Source: Bordetella parapertussis (GTDB taxonomy: Bacteria > Pseudomonadota > Gammaproteobacteria > Burkholderiales > SG8-39). From it: a DNA stretch of 64,000 nt. Below, in pieces: positions 27,697 to 36,415 of the stretch (the stretch's first letter is position 1; each line of letters begins with the position of its first letter). The notes beneath the pieces were generated by a model. That model made no database searches, was not told the DNA's origin, and saw only the letters and a program-made list of their open reading frames with translations. The translations under genes and the position numbers were made by a program. The DNA lies in NCBI GenBank assembly GCA_945862265.1, contig CAMAXP010000005.1, forward strand, positions 1 through 64,000, written 5' to 3'.

Positions 27697-30600
27697 ATGA
27701 AAAAATTACTTTGCCTACTGGACTTCGGACTCGCGAACGCCTTTTCGTTAAACAGTTTTGCGCAAGCTGTGCCAAAAAGTAGCAGGGTCAATATGCAATA
27801 CAAGCACCGCCCTCTCGGGAATATCGCTATCGGTTTGGCCGCCTTGGGGCTACTTTTTGCCGCATCGGTTTCAGCGCAAACCAGCGAAAAGCAGAAGAAA
27901 TACGATGCGGCAGTGGCTGCTTGCAAAGCGGCCGCGGGCGAATCTGCTTGCTTTTTTACAGATATGAATCTTTCGGGAATGGATTTGAGAGCCGAACCAC
28001 GGCGAGCTGGGTTGACAAGCCGTATTGACTACCAGGGTTCTGATCTTCGCAATGCCAATTTCAGGGGACGGGATCTTTCAAGAGCTAACTTCGATCGTGC
28101 AAATGTTACGGGCGCAGACTTCGCGGATACCGTTGCGGAGTGGAATTTAAAGTCAACAAAGCTGTGGGGATCAGCAACCGGTGTTGGCAGTCCAGTCGGT
28201 TCGGCACCTGGTGTCCCTGTCGCTGCGGGCGCGACTGCGCGCGTGGTCACCACGGGTGACTGCGATCAAATTAAAACCGATAGCAACAACGTTTACGACG
28301 GACGGAACAAACAATACGACACGAGTTACAAAGATTTTCGTAATTGCCCGATGGCTGGGAAAGCTTACTCGTTTGCAAATTTTTCAAGTTCGATTCTGCC
28401 AGTCGACTTGTCCAAGACTTCTTGGACTGGCACCTTGGAAAAAACAGAACTGCGTGGACGAAATTTAAGTGGTGCCCGTTTGGACAAAACATTCACGCTG
28501 CCCCTTGATTTGAGGGGGGTCAACTTTAACGACGCCGATTTGAGGGAAGTGAACTTTGCCAAACGCGACCTCACGGACGCTAAATTTCCGAACGCCAATA
28601 TTGCCGGCGCACAGTTCAGCGGCGCCATAGGGACCAATACCTATCTGGGCGAAGAACCGAAGCAGGGGCCGCGCGGTATGGCAATGGGTGTGCCGGTGGA
28701 ATGGCGGTATCAGCCCCCTTTGGACCGGTACTTTACCGCCAACTATTGCCCGCCGTATAAGATTGGTGCCGATCTCCGGCAATGCGATTTGTCAGAAAAG
28801 ACGTTCACCAAGGTTGATCTGAGAAATGTTGAATTTCCTCAGAAAATGCAGAAAGTGAAAATATTTAATAGCAATTTGGCATCGTCGAAACTTCAAAACA
28901 GTGACCTGACAGGCGCGACACTCGACACTGTCAATCTGCATCTCGCTGACCTTGGCGCCACCATTTTAGAGGGTGTTATTTCCTCCGGTATCACCGGTAC
29001 CCCCAAAAGCCTGCCAGCAGGCTGGGTGCTGAAGGAAGGCAAGCTGCTGAATGCAAATACCGCCTCCGTCAAAACGCAGCTGCTCAGTGAAGAACTTCTG
29101 CGCGACACCTCGAGATCCCTTGGTAAACAGCCGATTCTTTCATGGAGGGCGGTTGCCTTGACCGGTTCCGTTCCAACTGCCGCCGTCATAGGTGGAAGCG
29201 AAACGTTGGGTGGCGCGGACTGGCCCATTGCCGTCTGCCGCATTTCCGGTAAGGGGAACCAATACTTGGTCGGCAAAGCGGTGCCTAGTTACGGTCCCGG
29301 CGGCTTTGGGCGGCCAAACTGCCATGTAGCAGACGGCGAGGCTGAGCGCGTGGAACGCATTTACGAAGTGCTCTTGATCAACCCCTATGTTACGAACTTG
29401 GGCCTGAACATCACAGGATGGAAATCAGGCGTCCCATGGCAATCGATGCAGGCCCAGGCCGTTGATGCCGGCAAAGAGAACTACTTGTGCCGCGTGTCGG
29501 ATGCGGGGCAGCAGGTTGGGACAGTCGACCGTGGTTCGCTCACTTGTCGCTACGGTTACGGTGGCAAGGTGCGTTCATCCGCTGCATATGAGTTTTATGC
29601 CTATGACGAAAACGAACTTAAACAAGCGCAAAGCGTCCTAAACCGGGGTGCTGACGAGCCCTTCTTGGCGCCCTTGCCCGTACGTCTTTCAGTGGGTTGG
29701 TGGGGACAATCGGTACAAGCCGTAAACAAAGCCGATCTCAAATCGGTGTCTGCCCAGGCCATAGCGACTGGCGCGCACCGGATCAATGCTTTCGAAGCAG
29801 GTTTTCGTGAAAATGCTGAACAAAAGAGTTTTCGAAAATTGAGTGCAGGTGTTTGGCAAGAAACCGATAGCGCAGCCCGAACCTCAACTTTGTTCGCCGA
29901 AGTCAGCCGCACTGAAGATGAGTTGGTGCTTGTCAGCGGACCGAGCCAAGCCAAGGCGGACCCAAGATATGGAGACACGCCCCGTTGGGACGACACCGTT
30001 GTAACGCTCAGCATGAGGAAAGAATTTAGTGGGATCTCGGGCACCTACAAGCGGGAAAAGAGGTATACCCAAAAGCAATTCCAAGGCTGTGTTGACGCCT
30101 ACAAAAAAACGCACACCTATCGCGCCGATGACATTCCCCGTATTGAATTCGGATGCTCTTTTCCATTACCTTACTATCGCAAAGCGGTGAGTGGCGAGCG
30201 TGAAAGAAGCACATGGGATGTCAGTAATGAACCATTCAGCTTGTTGTCGTCTGCCATGTCGACACCCGACACCATTGCCAGCGTCATGCTTGAGCCCCTC
30301 AACCAAAACCAAAGAACCAGCTATTGGACCAAGGCCAATCCACCGCCGTTGCTTTTCAAGAAAAAATTGAAGGATGGAAATCAGGTATTTCAGTCAATTG
30401 ATGGAAAGCTTACTTACCAAGTGTTGGCCCAATCAGATGACTGGATTGAATTATATGCAGAAGAAAGGCGCACAACGCAGCTGGGATTTCGGAACCTGAA
30501 GATTGAGACAAGTAAGTTGCAATTCCTGAAGATTGATTTACAGGGTAATGTGGCCTGGGAGCTCGTAGCCACGCCTTTCACGGCAGATTTAACCGGAAAA

Positions 30601-30882
30601 ACGCCTGAGCAGATCAAAGCGCAGGCGATGCTATCCAACCCAGATCGCGCCTGGGCAAGAGCCTACGGCGTGACCCACGCCACGGACTTCACACCCGACA
30701 CGGTTGGTTTCGCATTTGGCCGTCTGGATGCTGGTCAGCCTGGTGCAGGCGATTTGGTCGGTTGGTCACTGAGGACGGAACAGTCAGGGGCACTCCAATC
30801 TCACGGGTCGCGACGCAGATCGCTCGTAACAGCAAAACTTTGCAGGCCAGCCAGCCCGTTTTCGCAAGCCTTGTGCCAATGA
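27697..30882 (+). CDS. Exported pentapeptide-repeat protein with DM9-like repeats (3' frameshift)
   Basis: 1,061 residues from 27697. Two signal-like segments occur in tandem: MKKLLCLLDFGLANAF...SFAQA, and then from an ATG at 27793 MQYKHRPLGNIAIGLAALGL...SVSAQ. The second start may be the true one. The first 400 or so residues carry A(D/N)Lxx-type pentapeptides (GSDLRNANFRGRDLSRANF, GVNFNDADLREVNFAKRDL). A DM9-like module follows at about 29130-29610: GSVPTAAVIGGSE, CRISGKGNQYLVGKAVPSYG and CHVADGEAERVERIYEVLL, then a second copy ending SAAYEFYAY. DM9 domains are lectin-like in invertebrates. The end after GWSLRTE is out of frame with the conserved-looking tail at 30769-30959. AT-rich, probably acquired. 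Confidence 0.8.
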   Translation: MKKLLCLLDFGLANAFSLNSFAQAVPKSSRVNMQYKHRPLGNIAIGLAALGLLFAASVSAQTSEKQKKYDAAVAACKAAAGESACFFTDMNLSGMDLRAEPRRAGLTSRIDYQGSDLRNANFRGRDLSRANFDRANVTGADFADTVAEWNLKSTKLWGSATGVGSPVGSAPGVPVAAGATARVVTTGDCDQIKTDSNNVYDGRNKQYDTSYKDFRNCPMAGKAYSFANFSSSILPVDLSKTSWTGTLEKTELRGRNLSGARLDKTFTLPLDLRGVNFNDADLREVNFAKRDLTDAKFPNANIAGAQFSGAIGTNTYLGEEPKQGPRGMAMGVPVEWRYQPPLDRYFTANYCPPYKIGADLRQCDLSEKTFTKVDLRNVEFPQKMQKVKIFNSNLASSKLQNSDLTGATLDTVNLHLADLGATILEGVISSGITGTPKSLPAGWVLKEGKLLNANTASVKTQLLSEELLRDTSRSLGKQPILSWRAVALTGSVPTAAVIGGSETLGGADWPIAVCRISGKGNQYLVGKAVPSYGPGGFGRPNCHVADGEAERVERIYEVLLINPYVTNLGLNITGWKSGVPWQSMQAQAVDAGKENYLCRVSDAGQQVGTVDRGSLTCRYGYGGKVRSSAAYEFYAYDENELKQAQSVLNRGADEPFLAPLPVRLSVGWWGQSVQAVNKADLKSVSAQAIATGAHRINAFEAGFRENAEQKSFRKLSAGVWQETDSAARTSTLFAEVSRTEDELVLVSGPSQAKADPRYGDTPRWDDTVVTLSMRKEFSGISGTYKREKRYTQKQFQGCVDAYKKTHTYRADDIPRIEFGCSFPLPYYRKAVSGERERSTWDVSNEPFSLLSSAMSTPDTIASVMLEPLNQNQRTSYWTKANPPPLLFKKKLKDGNQVFQSIDGKLTYQVLAQSDDWIELYAEERRTTQLGFRNLKIETSKLQFLKIDLQGNVAWELVATPFTADLTGKTPEQIKAQAMLSNPDRAWARAYGVTHATDFTPDTVGFAFGRLDAGQPGAGDLVGWSLRTEQSGALQSHGSRRRSLVTAKLCRPASPFSQALCQ

Positions 30883-30959
30883 CGCAAGCCGATGTTGATC
30901 AACTCGTCGTCCCACTGCATCCAGGCGCCATGCGAGCTTTTCGCGGGAGAGAACAATGA
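30769..30959 (+). pseudogene. Displaced C-terminal tail of the pentapeptide/DM9 protein (other frame)
   Basis: In the neighbouring frame the sequence continues TEDGTVRGTPISRVATQIAR, then NSKTLQASQPVFASLVPMTQ, and ends MRAFRGREQ. Its stop overlaps the ATG of the next gene (ATGA at 30956-30959), a typical operon junction. The large gene most likely ended here originally, and a one-base indel near 30755-30775 moved the frame. A sequencing error would look the same. Confidence 0.6.
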
Positions 30960-31807
30960 ATTACTTGAAGTGCTTCATAGGATGGGTGGGCTGCCTCGCC
31001 GTCTGGATTGCTATGTTGTTTGAGTCGGGACTGGCTTGGGCTGGCGATCCGAATGACCTCGCCAGGTTTCTTGCCAGAAAGTCTTGTACGCGCTGCGATC
31101 TGCGCTATGAAAACTTAGTGGGCGTGTTGGCAAACGGCATCGAGTTGCAGGGGTCCTATTTGTTCAATATCAATCTGTCGGATGCCAGGCTGCTTGGCGC
31201 GCGCATGGAGAGTTCGAATCTGGAGGCGGCGAATCTGGAGCGCGCCGACTTGTCGCGAGCCAATCTCAATCGAGCCACTTTGACTGCGGCCAGCCTGGCC
31301 GGTGCCACGCTGATTGGTGCCACTATGCAACAGGTGGTAGCGAATCAAACCAACTTTGCCGCAGCCGACTTGTCTAATGCCGATCTGACAACTGCTGATC
31401 TGCGTGACTCCAGATTCAGTTTTGCCTTTGCCGAAGATGCTATTTTCAGAACGGCCGACCTGCGCGGCAGCGACTTTAGTCAGGCCCGCCTGAGCGGTGC
31501 TCAGTTCACTCGCGCCAACCTGACGGGCGCTGACTTCAGAGAAGCGCGCCTGCCCTTTGCTGAGTTGCGCCGTGCACAGATGTCTGGCATCAATCTCGCT
31601 GGCGCCAATCTGGCCTACGCCGACCTCTCGTACACCGTATTGAAGGGCGCCAATTTGAAGGGCGCTAATTTGACAGGTGCTAACCTGGGTTATGCCGATC
31701 TACAAGATGCGGATCTAACCGGCGCGGAAATGACCAGCGCCCTGCTGGTGGGTGCCAATATCTGTGGTGCCAAACTGCCAGCAGGGATGAAGCCGTCACC
31801 CTGCTGA
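30956..31807 (+). CDS. Exported pentapeptide-repeat protein
   Basis: 283 residues. The N-terminal hydrophobic segment (FIGWVGCLAVWIAMLFESGL, then AWAGD) looks like a signal peptide. A Cys pair, SCTRCDLRYENL, follows. Then come about 35 consecutive A(D/N)LxxA(N/D/R)-type pentapeptides (SNLEAANLERADLSRANL, TGADFREARLPFAELRRAQ, GANLKGANLTGANLGYADLQ) forming a right-handed quadrilateral beta helix. A C-terminal Cys pair sits at NICGAKLPAGMKPSPC. It follows the DM9 protein with an ATGA overlap to that protein's displaced tail, so the two form an operon. Function unknown. Confidence 0.85.
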   Translation: MNYLKCFIGWVGCLAVWIAMLFESGLAWAGDPNDLARFLARKSCTRCDLRYENLVGVLANGIELQGSYLFNINLSDARLLGARMESSNLEAANLERADLSRANLNRATLTAASLAGATLIGATMQQVVANQTNFAAADLSNADLTTADLRDSRFSFAFAEDAIFRTADLRGSDFSQARLSGAQFTRANLTGADFREARLPFAELRRAQMSGINLAGANLAYADLSYTVLKGANLKGANLTGANLGYADLQDADLTGAEMTSALLVGANICGAKLPAGMKPSPC

Positions 31808-31820
31808 CCAACCGATCAGA

Positions 31821-31860
31821 TATAGGAAATTCAACCCACCTTTTTCTCCATGCACGACTG
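31821..31860. repeat. 40-bp dispersed repeat, copy 2 of 2 (TATAGGAAATTC family)
   Basis: 39 of 40 match to 11824-11863. It lies 13 bp after the stop of the second pentapeptide gene and marks the right edge of the AT-rich island. Confidence 0.65.
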
Positions 31861-31948
31861 TATCACCAGGGCATCGCTATTCACCTTTCAAAAGACTGGC
31901 TGGTAATTACTGCCACTTTTCACCCAAAGTCCGTGCCAGTAGGCACTC

Positions 31949-32458
31949 TCAGGGAAAATTGCTGCCACCGGGCTTCTTCAATCCTTGTGCAGTGATCACG
32001 TGCCCGACCTGCCAGGGGCGTGGCAGCACGGCATGCGCGGCTTTGATCGCCGCGAGTTTTCCAAGCAACGCCTCCGGAAACGGGGCGGTGCGCCGTGTGG
32101 CCATCGACACGTGAGAGGAAAGCGATTCCTGGGACGCTGCGAGGTATCCCTCGGTGCCGTGGAACATTTCCTGGTAGAAATGGATCCGCTTGGCATCGAA
32201 GTCGAGCAGGCGCGCCTCGAAGCGCAACGGGTCGCCTTGCTTCACCTCGCGCAGGAAGTTGGCGTGGCATTCGAGTGCGAAGGTGGTTGAGCCGTGGCGC
32301 TTGCGGAAGTCCTGGGTGAGCCCGAGGAAGTCGAAGAACGCGTCGGCGGCCAGGTCGAACACCACCTGGTAGTAGCCAACGTTCATGTGCCCGTTGTAGT
32401 CGATCCACTCCGGGCGGACCACGTCGTGCGCATCATTGAAGGGGCTGGGGATCTGCAT
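31949..32458 (-). CDS. Acyl-CoA thioesterase, 4HBT/hotdog family
   Basis: 169 residues. VVRPEWIDYNGHMNVGYYQV and VFDLAADAFFDFLGL form the hotdog start with the DYNGHMN active-site Asp. HANFLREVKQGDPLRFEARL and VSMATRRTAPFPE follow the family pattern. It resembles the thioesterase associated with carnitine or betainyl-CoA metabolism, though the substrate is not certain. Divergent from the C45 acyltransferase-like gene with only 80 bp between starts, so the two may share a regulator. Confidence 0.82.
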   Translation of the reverse strand: MQIPSPFNDAHDVVRPEWIDYNGHMNVGYYQVVFDLAADAFFDFLGLTQDFRKRHGSTTFALECHANFLREVKQGDPLRFEARLLDFDAKRIHFYQEMFHGTEGYLAASQESLSSHVSMATRRTAPFPEALLGKLAAIKAAHAVLPRPWQVGHVITAQGLKKPGGSNFP

Positions 32459-32538
32459 TTTGGGTCATCCTGTAGGGGGGATTTGCGTCGGGCGGTATAT
32501 TGCCACGCCTCAGCGTAGAATTCGGCCAGGAGGTGTCC

Positions 32539-33681
32539 ATGTTCCCGGTCATCGAAATTCAAGGCAACCCGCGCAAGCGCGGGCGCATCCACGGCCGCGA
32601 GGCACACTCGCGCATCGAGTTATCCATTGCGACCTACGCGCGGCTGTTCGCCTATTGCGGGATCGACTGGCAGGGCGCCCGCAAACTCGGCGCGGGCTAT
32701 CGCGACCTCATCGGCGAACTGGACCCCGCGCTGCTGGAGGAGATTGAAGGCATCGCCGAAGGCTCGGGCCGGCACCTTGACGAAATCCTCGCCCTCAACA
32801 CGCGCACCGAGATCCTGCCGCCGAGCTACCCGGGCGCGCCGCACGGCGACTGGCAGCGTATTGCCGCGGGCAACGTGGCCGCGGGCGTGCCTGACTGGGG
32901 CGAGTGCACGTCCATCGCCGTGAAACCGGCGCAGAGCACCACTGGGACCACGCTGCTTGCGCAGAATTGGGACTGGCTGGGCACGCAGCGCGCCGCGCTG
33001 GTGCTGCTGCGCTGCGCGTTGCCGGACGGGACTGCGTACCTCACGCTGACCGAGGCCGGCATGCTGGCCAAGATCGGCCTGAACAGCCGCGGCTTTGGCG
33101 TGTGCCTCAACATCCTGCGGTCCAAGGACGACGGTTCCAAACTGGGCGTGCCGGTGCACGTGCTGCTGCGCGCACTGCTTGGATGCGCAAGCGTGGAGGC
33201 GGCGGTGGGGTTCGCCACGGGCCTCGATTTCGGCGCTTCGTCGAATGTGCTGTGCGCGGATGCGTCCGGGGACACCGCGGCGTTGGAATTCTCGCCGCGG
33301 GGCCTCGAAGTCGTGCGTGGCGCGGAGGCCGCGCTGTGCCACACCAACCATTTCGTCGCGCCCGACTCGGCGATCCACCAGGCTTCGCTCGCGCCCAACC
33401 TGTCGACCTTCCAGCGCCTCGAGCGCATCGGCGGGCTGGTCCGTGCTCAGCGCGGCAAGTTTGCACCGGAGGACCTGCAGAGGATGCTGCGGGACGAATC
33501 GGCGGGGTTCCTGTCGATCTGCCGCCGCCCGGACCCGTCGTTCCCGCCGGAGGCGAGGGTCGAGACGGTCGCTTCCGTGGTCATGGACCTGGGGGCGCGG
33601 GTCATGCAGGTCGCGCCGGACGTGCCTTCGCTCACCCGGTACGTGCCGGTAGGATTGGCCGCAGAAGCGGTTACCGCCTAG
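32539..33681 (+). CDS. C45-family autoproteolytic acyltransferase/hydrolase (isopenicillin-N acyltransferase-like)
   Basis: 380 residues from the ATG at 32539 with AGGAGG just upstream. MFPVIEIQGNPRKRGRIHGR is the standard family start. Cys123 in WGECTSIAV is at the position where the precursor is cut to expose the N-terminal nucleophile. LAQNWDWLG and LTEAGMLAKIGLNSRGFGVC, then HTNHF, are the other conserved blocks. In bacteria these enzymes hydrolyse or transfer acyl groups on amides and lactams. No signal peptide is visible, so it is likely cytosolic. Confidence 0.85.
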   Translation: MFPVIEIQGNPRKRGRIHGREAHSRIELSIATYARLFAYCGIDWQGARKLGAGYRDLIGELDPALLEEIEGIAEGSGRHLDEILALNTRTEILPPSYPGAPHGDWQRIAAGNVAAGVPDWGECTSIAVKPAQSTTGTTLLAQNWDWLGTQRAALVLLRCALPDGTAYLTLTEAGMLAKIGLNSRGFGVCLNILRSKDDGSKLGVPVHVLLRALLGCASVEAAVGFATGLDFGASSNVLCADASGDTAALEFSPRGLEVVRGAEAALCHTNHFVAPDSAIHQASLAPNLSTFQRLERIGGLVRAQRGKFAPEDLQRMLRDESAGFLSICRRPDPSFPPEARVETVASVVMDLGARVMQVAPDVPSLTRYVPVGLAAEAVTA

Positions 33682-33762
33682 GAAAAGTCAAACTTTATGG
33701 TTTTAAACTCCGCGGCGGAAGTCATTCCCCGGGGAGTTGTATTTCCGTATTTGGAAAACTCC

Positions 33763-34611
33763 TCAGCGCTTGAGTTGGAAGGCGCACAGTGCCGAAATCA
33801 TGATCGCGGCGCCCACCGCCTGCAAGGGACCCATGGTCTCGCCAAGCAGCAGCATGCTGAGGACGGCAGAGACCACCGGCTCCAGGTTCATGGTGAGTGC
33901 GGTCCGGAACGGGCCGATGCGCGCAGTCGAGGCGAACAGGGCGAGGATCGCCACGGTGGTGGCGAGGCTGGTGCCGAGAAACCCCGCCCAGCCTAGCCCG
34001 GTCTGCGGCAGGTTCCAGGTCTGCGTGGCGATGCAGAGGAGGGCCAGCAACGCAGTGGAGGAGAGCAACGAGTAGCCGGTGGTAAGGCGGGAGTCCGTGT
34101 CGTCCATTTCCGCGCGGGTCACCAGCAGCATCACGGCCCGAAAGCACGCGCCGGCAAAGGCATAGGCGAGGCCGGACAAGGCCAGTTCGCCCGCGTGGGC
34201 CCCGATCATCAGCGCGAGTCCCCCGAATGCGGCGAGCGCGGCCAGCGCGCCGCGCCAGCCGACCTTGTCGAGCCCGGTCAGGGCCCCGCCGATGCCGGTG
34301 AGGAGCGGGTAGACGAAATAGGCAAGCACCGCGATCGGGACCGGGATCGTCGCGATGGCCGTGAAGACGCAGTAGACGTTGGCTGCGAACAGGGCGCCGA
34401 GCCCGAATGCGACACGGCGCTGCCGAGGCGTGTGGCGAATCCCGGGGGGCGAAAAATGCACCCAACCCCAGACGAAGGCAATCCCTATCATTCCGCGGAA
34501 CGTAACAAGCGTGACGACGTCCGCACCCGAGGTCAGGGCGACCTTGCCGAGTACGTTTCCCGAGCCGAACGCGAGTGCAGCGACGATGCCGGGGACCAGG
34601 TCCGCGAGCAT
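33763..34611 (-). CDS. EamA/DMT-superfamily transporter
   Basis: 282 residues, with two EamA repeats and about ten hydrophobic helices (LVTFRGMIGIAFVWGWVHF, IPVPIAVLAYFVYPLLTGIG, ATTVAILALFASTARIGPFR, EPVVSAVLSMLLLGETMGPL). Family members export or exchange small metabolites across the inner membrane. Its ATG overlaps the hyuB stop by one base (TGATG), so it is co-translated with HyuB and may export a product or take up the cyclic-imide substrate. Confidence 0.87.
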   Translation of the reverse strand: MLADLVPGIVAALAFGSGNVLGKVALTSGADVVTLVTFRGMIGIAFVWGWVHFSPPGIRHTPRQRRVAFGLGALFAANVYCVFTAIATIPVPIAVLAYFVYPLLTGIGGALTGLDKVGWRGALAALAAFGGLALMIGAHAGELALSGLAYAFAGACFRAVMLLVTRAEMDDTDSRLTTGYSLLSSTALLALLCIATQTWNLPQTGLGWAGFLGTSLATTVAILALFASTARIGPFRTALTMNLEPVVSAVLSMLLLGETMGPLQAVGAAIMISALCAFQLKR

Positions 34612-36359
34612 CAGCGGGCGCGCAGGCTCGCAGTCGCTGTGGCGTCCACTTCGCCGTCGGCCGTGAGTTTCACCCCGTAGAGCTTCTCGACTTGCGCCAC
34701 GGTGTAGTAGCCGCGTGCCACGTCTTTCGCCACCTTCGCAGGCTCGCGCTTGAAGGGATCGCCGAAGCCCCCCCCGCCCGGCGTCGACACCCGGATGCGG
34801 TCGCCCGGTGCGAGCTGGATGTCCTGGTCCTTGGAGAGGTGAGGCGGGCGGTACTCGATGCCGTGCTGGTCGATCGCCACGGTGTTCACGCCGCCGTCGG
34901 AGCCGCCGAGCGCGCCCTGCGGCCCTACACGGCCGTGGTCCATGACCATCGATGCGCGCGCGTCGCCGCGCCGCAGCCGGATCGTGTAGTTCACGCCGAA
35001 CCCGCCGCGCTGCTCGCCGGCGCCGCCCGAGCCTTCGTGTAGCGAGTACTCCTCGAAGAGGATCGGGTAGTACTGTTCCATGACCTCCAGCGGCGGGGTC
35101 TTGGAAATGCCGATGGTGGAGCAGCCGTTGGAAATGCCGTCGCCTACCGGACTGCCGCCGTAGCCGCCGCCGGAGATCACGTACATCACGTAGTTGCGGT
35201 TGCGCTGCGGGTCGCGGCCGCCGACGGCGAGGTTGCCGGAGCTGCCGGCCGGCGCAGCAAAGAGCCGGTCGGGGATGGCATGGGTCAGCGCCGAGAACAC
35301 TGCTTCCGCGATGCGCTGGCTGACCTCGGCCGCGCAGCCGGACACCGGGCGCGGATAGTGCGCGTAGAGGAAAGTGCCTTCGGGATCCGTGATGTGCAGC
35401 GGCTCGAACGTGCCCGCGTTGATCGGCACCTCCGGAAAGATGTGCTTCATCGCGAGGTAGATCGACGAGCGCGTGGTGGCGATCACCGAGTTCATGGGGC
35501 CGGCGCAGGGAGGCGACGAGCCGGACATGTCGAACTCCAGTTCGGAGCCAATCTTTTTCACCTGCATGCGGATCACGAGCGGTTCGTCGACGACTCCGTC
35601 GGAGTCCACGATCGCCTCCCCGGTGTAGGTGCCGTCCGGGATGGTGGCGATCTTGGCGCGCATCTGCTGCGCGGCACGCTTGCGCAGTTCACCGATGGCC
35701 GCCTCGACCGTATCCGCACCGTAACGGTCAAGCAGGGCCGCGAGGCGCTTTTCCCCGATCGCCAGCGCAGCCGCCTGCGCCTTGATGTCGCCGATGCGCT
35801 GGTCGGCGATCCGGATGTTGGAAAGGATGATGGACAGGATCTCCTGGTCGAGCACGTCCTTCTTGTAGAGCTTGACCGGGGGCAGGCGCAGCCCTTCCTG
35901 TTCGGACTCGGTGGCATGGGCCGAAAAGCCCCCGGGCACCATGCCCCCGGTGTCAGGCCAGTGGCCGGTGTTGGCGAGCCAGGCGAAGACCTTGCCTTTA
36001 TAGAAAAACGGCTTCACGAACTTCACGTCCATGAGGTGCGTGCCGCCGAGGTAGGGGTCGTTCACGATGAAGACGTCACCCGGATCGACCGACCACTTGT
36101 TGTCCCGCACGCGCTCGATCACGGCCCGGGTGGAAAACTGCATCGTGCCGACAAAAACGGGCAGGCCGAGCTCGCCCTGGGCGATCAGCGAGCCGTCTTC
36201 CTTGGAGTAGATGCCGTCTGAGCGGTCCATCGCCTCCGAGATCACGGGCGAGAACGCCGCGCGGCAAAAGGCGAGATCCATCTCGTTGCAGACCTGCTGC
36301 AGGCCATTCTGGATCACGGCAAGCGTGATGGGATCTATTGTCATCTCGGGCATGCTCAT
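34611..36359 (-). CDS. hyuB: Hydantoinase B/oxoprolinase family subunit
   Basis: 582 residues. TIDPITLAVIQNGLQQVCNE, then SPVISEAMDRSDGIYSKEDG and FIVNDPYLGGTHLMDVKFVK, are HyuB/N-methylhydantoinase B signatures. The Gly-rich C-terminal part (GAGEQRGGFGVNYTIRLRRG, STPGGGGFGDPF) is also typical. With HyuA it forms an ATP-dependent enzyme that opens hydantoins, 5-oxoproline or related cyclic amides. The matching hyuA is at 38240-40291 on the same strand, but a diguanylate cyclase gene on the opposite strand lies between them. Confidence 0.93.
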   Translation of the reverse strand: MSMPEMTIDPITLAVIQNGLQQVCNEMDLAFCRAAFSPVISEAMDRSDGIYSKEDGSLIAQGELGLPVFVGTMQFSTRAVIERVRDNKWSVDPGDVFIVNDPYLGGTHLMDVKFVKPFFYKGKVFAWLANTGHWPDTGGMVPGGFSAHATESEQEGLRLPPVKLYKKDVLDQEILSIILSNIRIADQRIGDIKAQAAALAIGEKRLAALLDRYGADTVEAAIGELRKRAAQQMRAKIATIPDGTYTGEAIVDSDGVVDEPLVIRMQVKKIGSELEFDMSGSSPPCAGPMNSVIATTRSSIYLAMKHIFPEVPINAGTFEPLHITDPEGTFLYAHYPRPVSGCAAEVSQRIAEAVFSALTHAIPDRLFAAPAGSSGNLAVGGRDPQRNRNYVMYVISGGGYGGSPVGDGISNGCSTIGISKTPPLEVMEQYYPILFEEYSLHEGSGGAGEQRGGFGVNYTIRLRRGDARASMVMDHGRVGPQGALGGSDGGVNTVAIDQHGIEYRPPHLSKDQDIQLAPGDRIRVSTPGGGGFGDPFKREPAKVAKDVARGYYTVAQVEKLYGVKLTADGEVDATATASLRAR

Positions 36360-36373
36360 TCTCCGCTTCGGGA

Positions 36374-36397
36374 CCTCAAGCCCCTTCGGGCTTGAGG
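36374..36397. other. Perfect 10-bp hairpin between hyuB and the GGDEF gene
   Basis: CCTCAAGCCC-CTTC-GGGCTTGAGG is a perfect stem with a four-base loop. It lies 15 bp upstream of the hyuB start and 19 bp upstream of the GGDEF start. It has no adjacent T-run, so it is more likely an RNA leader structure or protein-binding palindrome than a terminator. Confidence 0.5.
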
Positions 36398-36415
36398 TTG
36401 ACTGAAAACCGGGCG

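Noticed and set aside
33690-33762. AACTCC...GGAGTT pairs after the C45 gene as a terminator
   Set aside because: The stem is only six bases with a long internal stretch and no T-run.
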